A DNA stretch of 64,000 nt from Clostridiales bacterium PH28_bin88 (GTDB lineage: Bacteria > Bacillota > PH28-bin88), in NCBI GenBank assembly GCA_000987045.1, contig LAKY01000058.1, positions 62,001 through 126,000 of the forward strand. Reading direction: 5' to 3'. Made by a program: the position numbers and the translations under genes. This document shows, piece by piece, positions 61,535-64,000 of this stretch (positions are counted from its first letter, which is position 1; every line of letters starts with the position of its first letter). Below the pieces are notes generated by a model, which worked only from the letters and a program-made list of their open reading frames with translations, was not told where the DNA came from and ran no database searches.

Positions 61535-62176
61535 TCACCCGATCAATCTCTCTGTTTCCACGAAAACTATCACTTCTTTTCCTCCGACAATGAAGTCGGG
61601 ACAGGCACTGAATGCAGCCAGCAGATCCATTTCTGCCTTAAATAGGACATATGCCCCCGGCTTGGGCCGGATTGTGGTGTGCTCCATTTTTCCGGTAACC
61701 GGGTCAATAGTCATGTTCTGAAATAGGTTAAACGGGCTGGGGATATCCTCCGGGGCGATACCCCACGGTTCCAACGCTGAGGAGAGATTTTCCCAACAGC
61801 CGTGGTCAGGTATTTCGTCCGGCTTGATCGGCCGCTTGTAAGTCTCGCTTAAGTCACCCCGCGCAGCCACCAGTTCATACCTGCGCCGGCTGCACATCCC
61901 TTCTTGCAAATCGTGGTGGCCCTCTGTAAAAGTATCCTCAACGATAGTCATCATGGTATTATTAAACTTGGAAATTAACTGGTCTCCCGTACTGATGAAA
62001 ATTTTGCCCTGGTTGGCCTTGCTCCTGGCTTGATCAAACCGTTCACGCAAGTTATGGCGGTTAAACGCGACAAAATCCACGATGGTGGTTCCCTGGACCC
62101 GCACGTACTCGCCTTTGGCCACCTCAAAGGCATACCCCGTGTTGGGGCTGACCACCTTGCTCAACCGGATGGCCAT
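61535..62176 (-). CDS. DUF1989 (urea carboxylase-associated type) protein
   Basis: 213 aa, single DUF1989 domain: 'VRVQGTTIVDFVAFNRHNLR', the metal-ligand-like Cys/His region 'EGHHDLQEGMCSRRRYELVA' and 'DHGCWENLSSAL', and 'PSPFNLFQNMTIDPVTGKM'. Members accompany urea carboxylase and amine-degradation genes, and some are guanidine or N-heterocycle related; the biochemical role of the family is mostly unsettled. ATG 62176 starts 2 bp after the S2 stop, so the two are coupled. The presence here suggests a nitrogen-containing substrate. Confidence 0.85.
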   Translation of the reverse strand: MAIRLSKVVSPNTGYAFEVAKGEYVRVQGTTIVDFVAFNRHNLRERFDQARSKANQGKIFISTGDQLISKFNNTMMTIVEDTFTEGHHDLQEGMCSRRRYELVAARGDLSETYKRPIKPDEIPDHGCWENLSSALEPWGIAPEDIPSPFNLFQNMTIDPVTGKMEHTTIRPKPGAYVLFKAEMDLLAAFSACPDFIVGGKEVIVFVETERLIG

Positions 62177-62178
62177 TA

Positions 62179-62673
62179 CTAACTACCCCCCATGCCCTGT
62201 AATCTTTGCTGGGCAATCTTGACCGCCTCCACAAACTGAATATAACCGGTACAGCGGCAGAGGTGGCCCGACAGTTCGGTCTTGATCTCCTCATCCGGCG
62301 GCAGCTCTTCCCGGTCCAACAGGGACTTGGCGGACAACACCACGCCCGGCGTGCAGAAGCCGCACTGCACCGCTCCCGCCTCGATAAAAGCCTCCTGGAT
62401 GGGGTGCAACTCGCCGGAAGCGCTGAGCCCTTCGATGGTCACCACCGTTTTCCCCTGGGCCTTCATGGCCGGCACCAGGCAGGAGTTGACGGGCATCCCA
62501 TCCAGCAGCACCGTGCAGGCGCCGCATTCACCCTCGCCACATCCCTTTTTGGTACCCGTCAGCCGCAGTTTATTCCGCAGCACCTCCACCAGCGGTTCCG
62601 CCGGGCCGGCCGCCACCTCTACCGGCTCACCGTTCAGGGTAAACCGTAAAACCTGGGAATAAGACGTTGACAT
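62179..62673 (-). CDS. Molybdenum hydroxylase [2Fe-2S] small subunit 2
   Basis: 164 aa. Cluster motifs CGEGECGAC...C and CGFC...CRC as in S1, with clearly different surface sequence. ATG 62673 follows GGAGGTTAACC. It belongs to the L2-M2-S2 trio. Confidence 0.94.
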   Translation of the reverse strand: MSTSYSQVLRFTLNGEPVEVAAGPAEPLVEVLRNKLRLTGTKKGCGEGECGACTVLLDGMPVNSCLVPAMKAQGKTVVTIEGLSASGELHPIQEAFIEAGAVQCGFCTPGVVLSAKSLLDREELPPDEEIKTELSGHLCRCTGYIQFVEAVKIAQQRLQGMGGS

Positions 62674-62695
62674 GGTTAACCTCCTCCGGCAGAAA

Positions 62696-63577
62696 TTAGC
62701 TGGCCTGTCCGGTGGCCCGTTGCAGGGCGGCCCGGAGCGCGCGCCCCACCAGCACCTTCACCAGTTGGCGCCGGTAAGCGGCCGAACCCCGCAGCAAGCT
62801 GTCCCGCGGGTTGACTTCCCGGCTGGCCGCCAGGGCTGCCGCCTCAATGGCATCTGTATCGTCAACCCTCGCGCCGGCCAGCACGGATTCAGCCTGCAGG
62901 GGACGGAAGGGCCGCGCCGCCACCGGCCCGATGGCAATGCGGGCTGCCGTGACCTTGCCGGCCGCCGTGTGCACCACCACGGCCGTATTGATCACCGGCA
63001 ACGCTAAGGCGTTGCGGGGAGCGATGCGCATAAAGGCGCTGCCGCTGCCCGGCCCGGGGAGGGTCAACCTGAGCTGGGTGACCACTTCCCGGGAACTGTC
63101 AATCTTGCTTTGACCAAACCCCGCGTAAAGCGCCTCCACCGCTTCCATCCTGCGGCCCGCCGTGGAGGCGATTTCCGCTTGCGCCCCCAGCGCTACCAGC
63201 GCCACCGCCGCGTCCCCCGCCGGCTGGGCGCTGACCACGTTACCCACCACTGTGGCCAGGTTGCGGATTTGCGGCGACCCGACGCTGGCACAGGCCTCCG
63301 CCAGTGCCGGCGCCAGTTCCCGCACCCGGGGATGCACGACTGCCTGGGCATGGGTGGTTGCCGCGCCGAGGACCAGTTCCCCCCCGGTTACCTCCAGGCG
63401 GCGAAACTCGCTGATGCCCGTCACGTCGATCAACGCCGCCGGGCTGTATTGCTTGCGCTGGATCCAGAGCATCAGGTCGGTGCCGCCGGCGATCAGGCGG
63501 GCCTCACCGGCGTAACGGTCCAACTCCGCCAGGCACTGTTCCGTGGTCCGCGGCATCAAATAGGCCTGTACACTCAT
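62696..63577 (-). CDS. Molybdenum hydroxylase FAD-binding medium subunit 2
   Basis: 293 aa. FAD motifs 'LIAGGTDLMLWIQRKQYSPA' and 'PQIRNLATVVGNVVSAQPAG' (the second motif is less canonical than TIGGN in M1), with a C-terminal flavoprotein domain. The ATG at 63577 overlaps the large-subunit stop (ATGA). It is more GC-rich than M1. Confidence 0.93.
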   Translation of the reverse strand: MSVQAYLMPRTTEQCLAELDRYAGEARLIAGGTDLMLWIQRKQYSPAALIDVTGISEFRRLEVTGGELVLGAATTHAQAVVHPRVRELAPALAEACASVGSPQIRNLATVVGNVVSAQPAGDAAVALVALGAQAEIASTAGRRMEAVEALYAGFGQSKIDSSREVVTQLRLTLPGPGSGSAFMRIAPRNALALPVINTAVVVHTAAGKVTAARIAIGPVAARPFRPLQAESVLAGARVDDTDAIEAAALAASREVNPRDSLLRGSAAYRRQLVKVLVGRALRAALQRATGQAS

Positions 63578-64000
63578 GCTCCCGCCTCCTTCAGTTCCGG
63601 GTGCAGCGCCCAGAATACCTTCTCCGGCGCGATGGGCAGGTCCCGGATGCGTACCCCGATGGCATCCTCCACCGCGTTGGCGATGGCCGGGGGCACCGGG
63701 ATCAGCGTGGGTTCACCGACGCCTTTGGCGCCGTAAGGTCCTACCGGGTCGTTGGTTTCCACGATAATGGGTTCAACCCGTGGCATATCCTTGATGGTCA
63801 TGATGATATAATTGCTCAGGCTGGTATTCTGGGGCATCCCGTCCTGGTGCACCAGGTGCTCGTAAAGCGCCCACCCGGCGCCCTGGGCGATACCGCCGGT
63901 AATCTGCCCGCGCACTCCCTGCTGGTTGATGGCAAACCCCACGTCGTGGGCCGCCACCACCCGTAGGACTTTCACCTCTCCCGTCTCGGTGTCTACCTCT
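63574..64000 (-). CDS. Molybdenum hydroxylase large subunit 2, C-terminal part (5' beyond the window)
   Basis: The last ~141 codons of a second XdhA-like subunit: 'VVAAHDVGFAINQQGVRGQI', 'NYIIMTIKDMPRVEPIIVET', and the catalytic Glu in 'GAKGVGEPTL', followed by 'ANAVEDAIGVRIRDLPIAPE'. The gene enters from the right edge and its N-terminus is not visible. Order in the transcript is large-medium-small, the reverse of the first set, so the two sets are separate acquisitions rather than a tandem copy. Confidence 0.92.
   Translation of the reverse strand, partial: EVDTETGEVKVLRVVAAHDVGFAINQQGVRGQITGGIAQGAGWALYEHLVHQDGMPQNTSLSNYIIMTIKDMPRVEPIIVETNDPVGPYGAKGVGEPTLIPVPPAIANAVEDAIGVRIRDLPIAPEKVFWALHPELKEAGA

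Overview
The window reads as chromosome of an anaerobic, metabolically versatile Clostridia-type Firmicute, probably a Desulfotomaculum/Pelotomaculum/Moorella-like lineage. This is inferred from gene content and signal style (SD-led GTG/TTG starts, a SEC-C SecA, many CCG-domain oxidoreductases, ABC/TRAP/TTT uptake systems, UbiD/UbiX and molybdenum hydroxylases); there is no rRNA or tRNA gene to confirm it. Nearly every gene lies on the minus strand. Base composition changes sharply: the first ~7.4 kb is AT-rich, most of the rest is GC-rich, and about 53.6-62 kb is intermediate.

Layout. 1-7.4 kb: a branched-chain-type ABC transporter (SBP, two ATPases, start of a permease), an SDR, an iron alcohol dehydrogenase preceded by a consensus sigma-54 promoter, and a PAS/AAA+/Fis sigma-54 activator. 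7.5-18.6 kb: a hydroxy-acid catabolic cluster, IclR - TRAP (dctPQM) - glcD/glcE/glcF - LarA-like racemase - IlvD-type dehydratase. 19-21.6 kb: secA. 21.6-27.2 kb: FadR - GlcD - GlcF - LarA-like genes plus a coiled-coil/membrane small protein. 27.3-29.5 kb: a small-membrane-peptide element and remnants of hicAB, an FGGY kinase, an EEP-family hydrolase and an Rhs repeat. 29.5-35.4 kb: a TAXI TRAP system whose binding protein carries an in-frame TAG, and a LytS/LytR two-component system. 35.4-39.6 kb: a second copy of the GlcF-GlcD-FadR-peptide block (segmental duplication). 40.7-41.4 kb: a Phd/VapC-type toxin-antitoxin pair on the plus strand. 41.4-50.4 kb: a DMT exporter, a ferredoxin and fumarate-reductase-like flavoprotein, tctABC, UbiX, UbiD and an internally deleted UbiD. 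50.5-53.6 kb: pseudogenes (RamA-like, xanthine dehydrogenase-like) and a second DMT gene. 53.6-64 kb: a long operon with two molybdenum hydroxylases, a DUF1989 protein, an alpha/beta hydrolase and a second TAXI TRAP system.

How it works together: the window is mostly import-plus-oxidation modules for organic acids and (hetero)aromatics, each pairing a solute-binding transporter with redox enzymes and a local regulator. A long hairpin separates the binding-protein gene from the next transporter gene in all five systems. The most unusual element is a repeat, present as two full copies and one decayed copy, encoding a 33-residue membrane peptide whose Shine-Dalgarno is locked in a perfect 13-bp inverted repeat. 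This is the architecture of a type I toxin-like locus.
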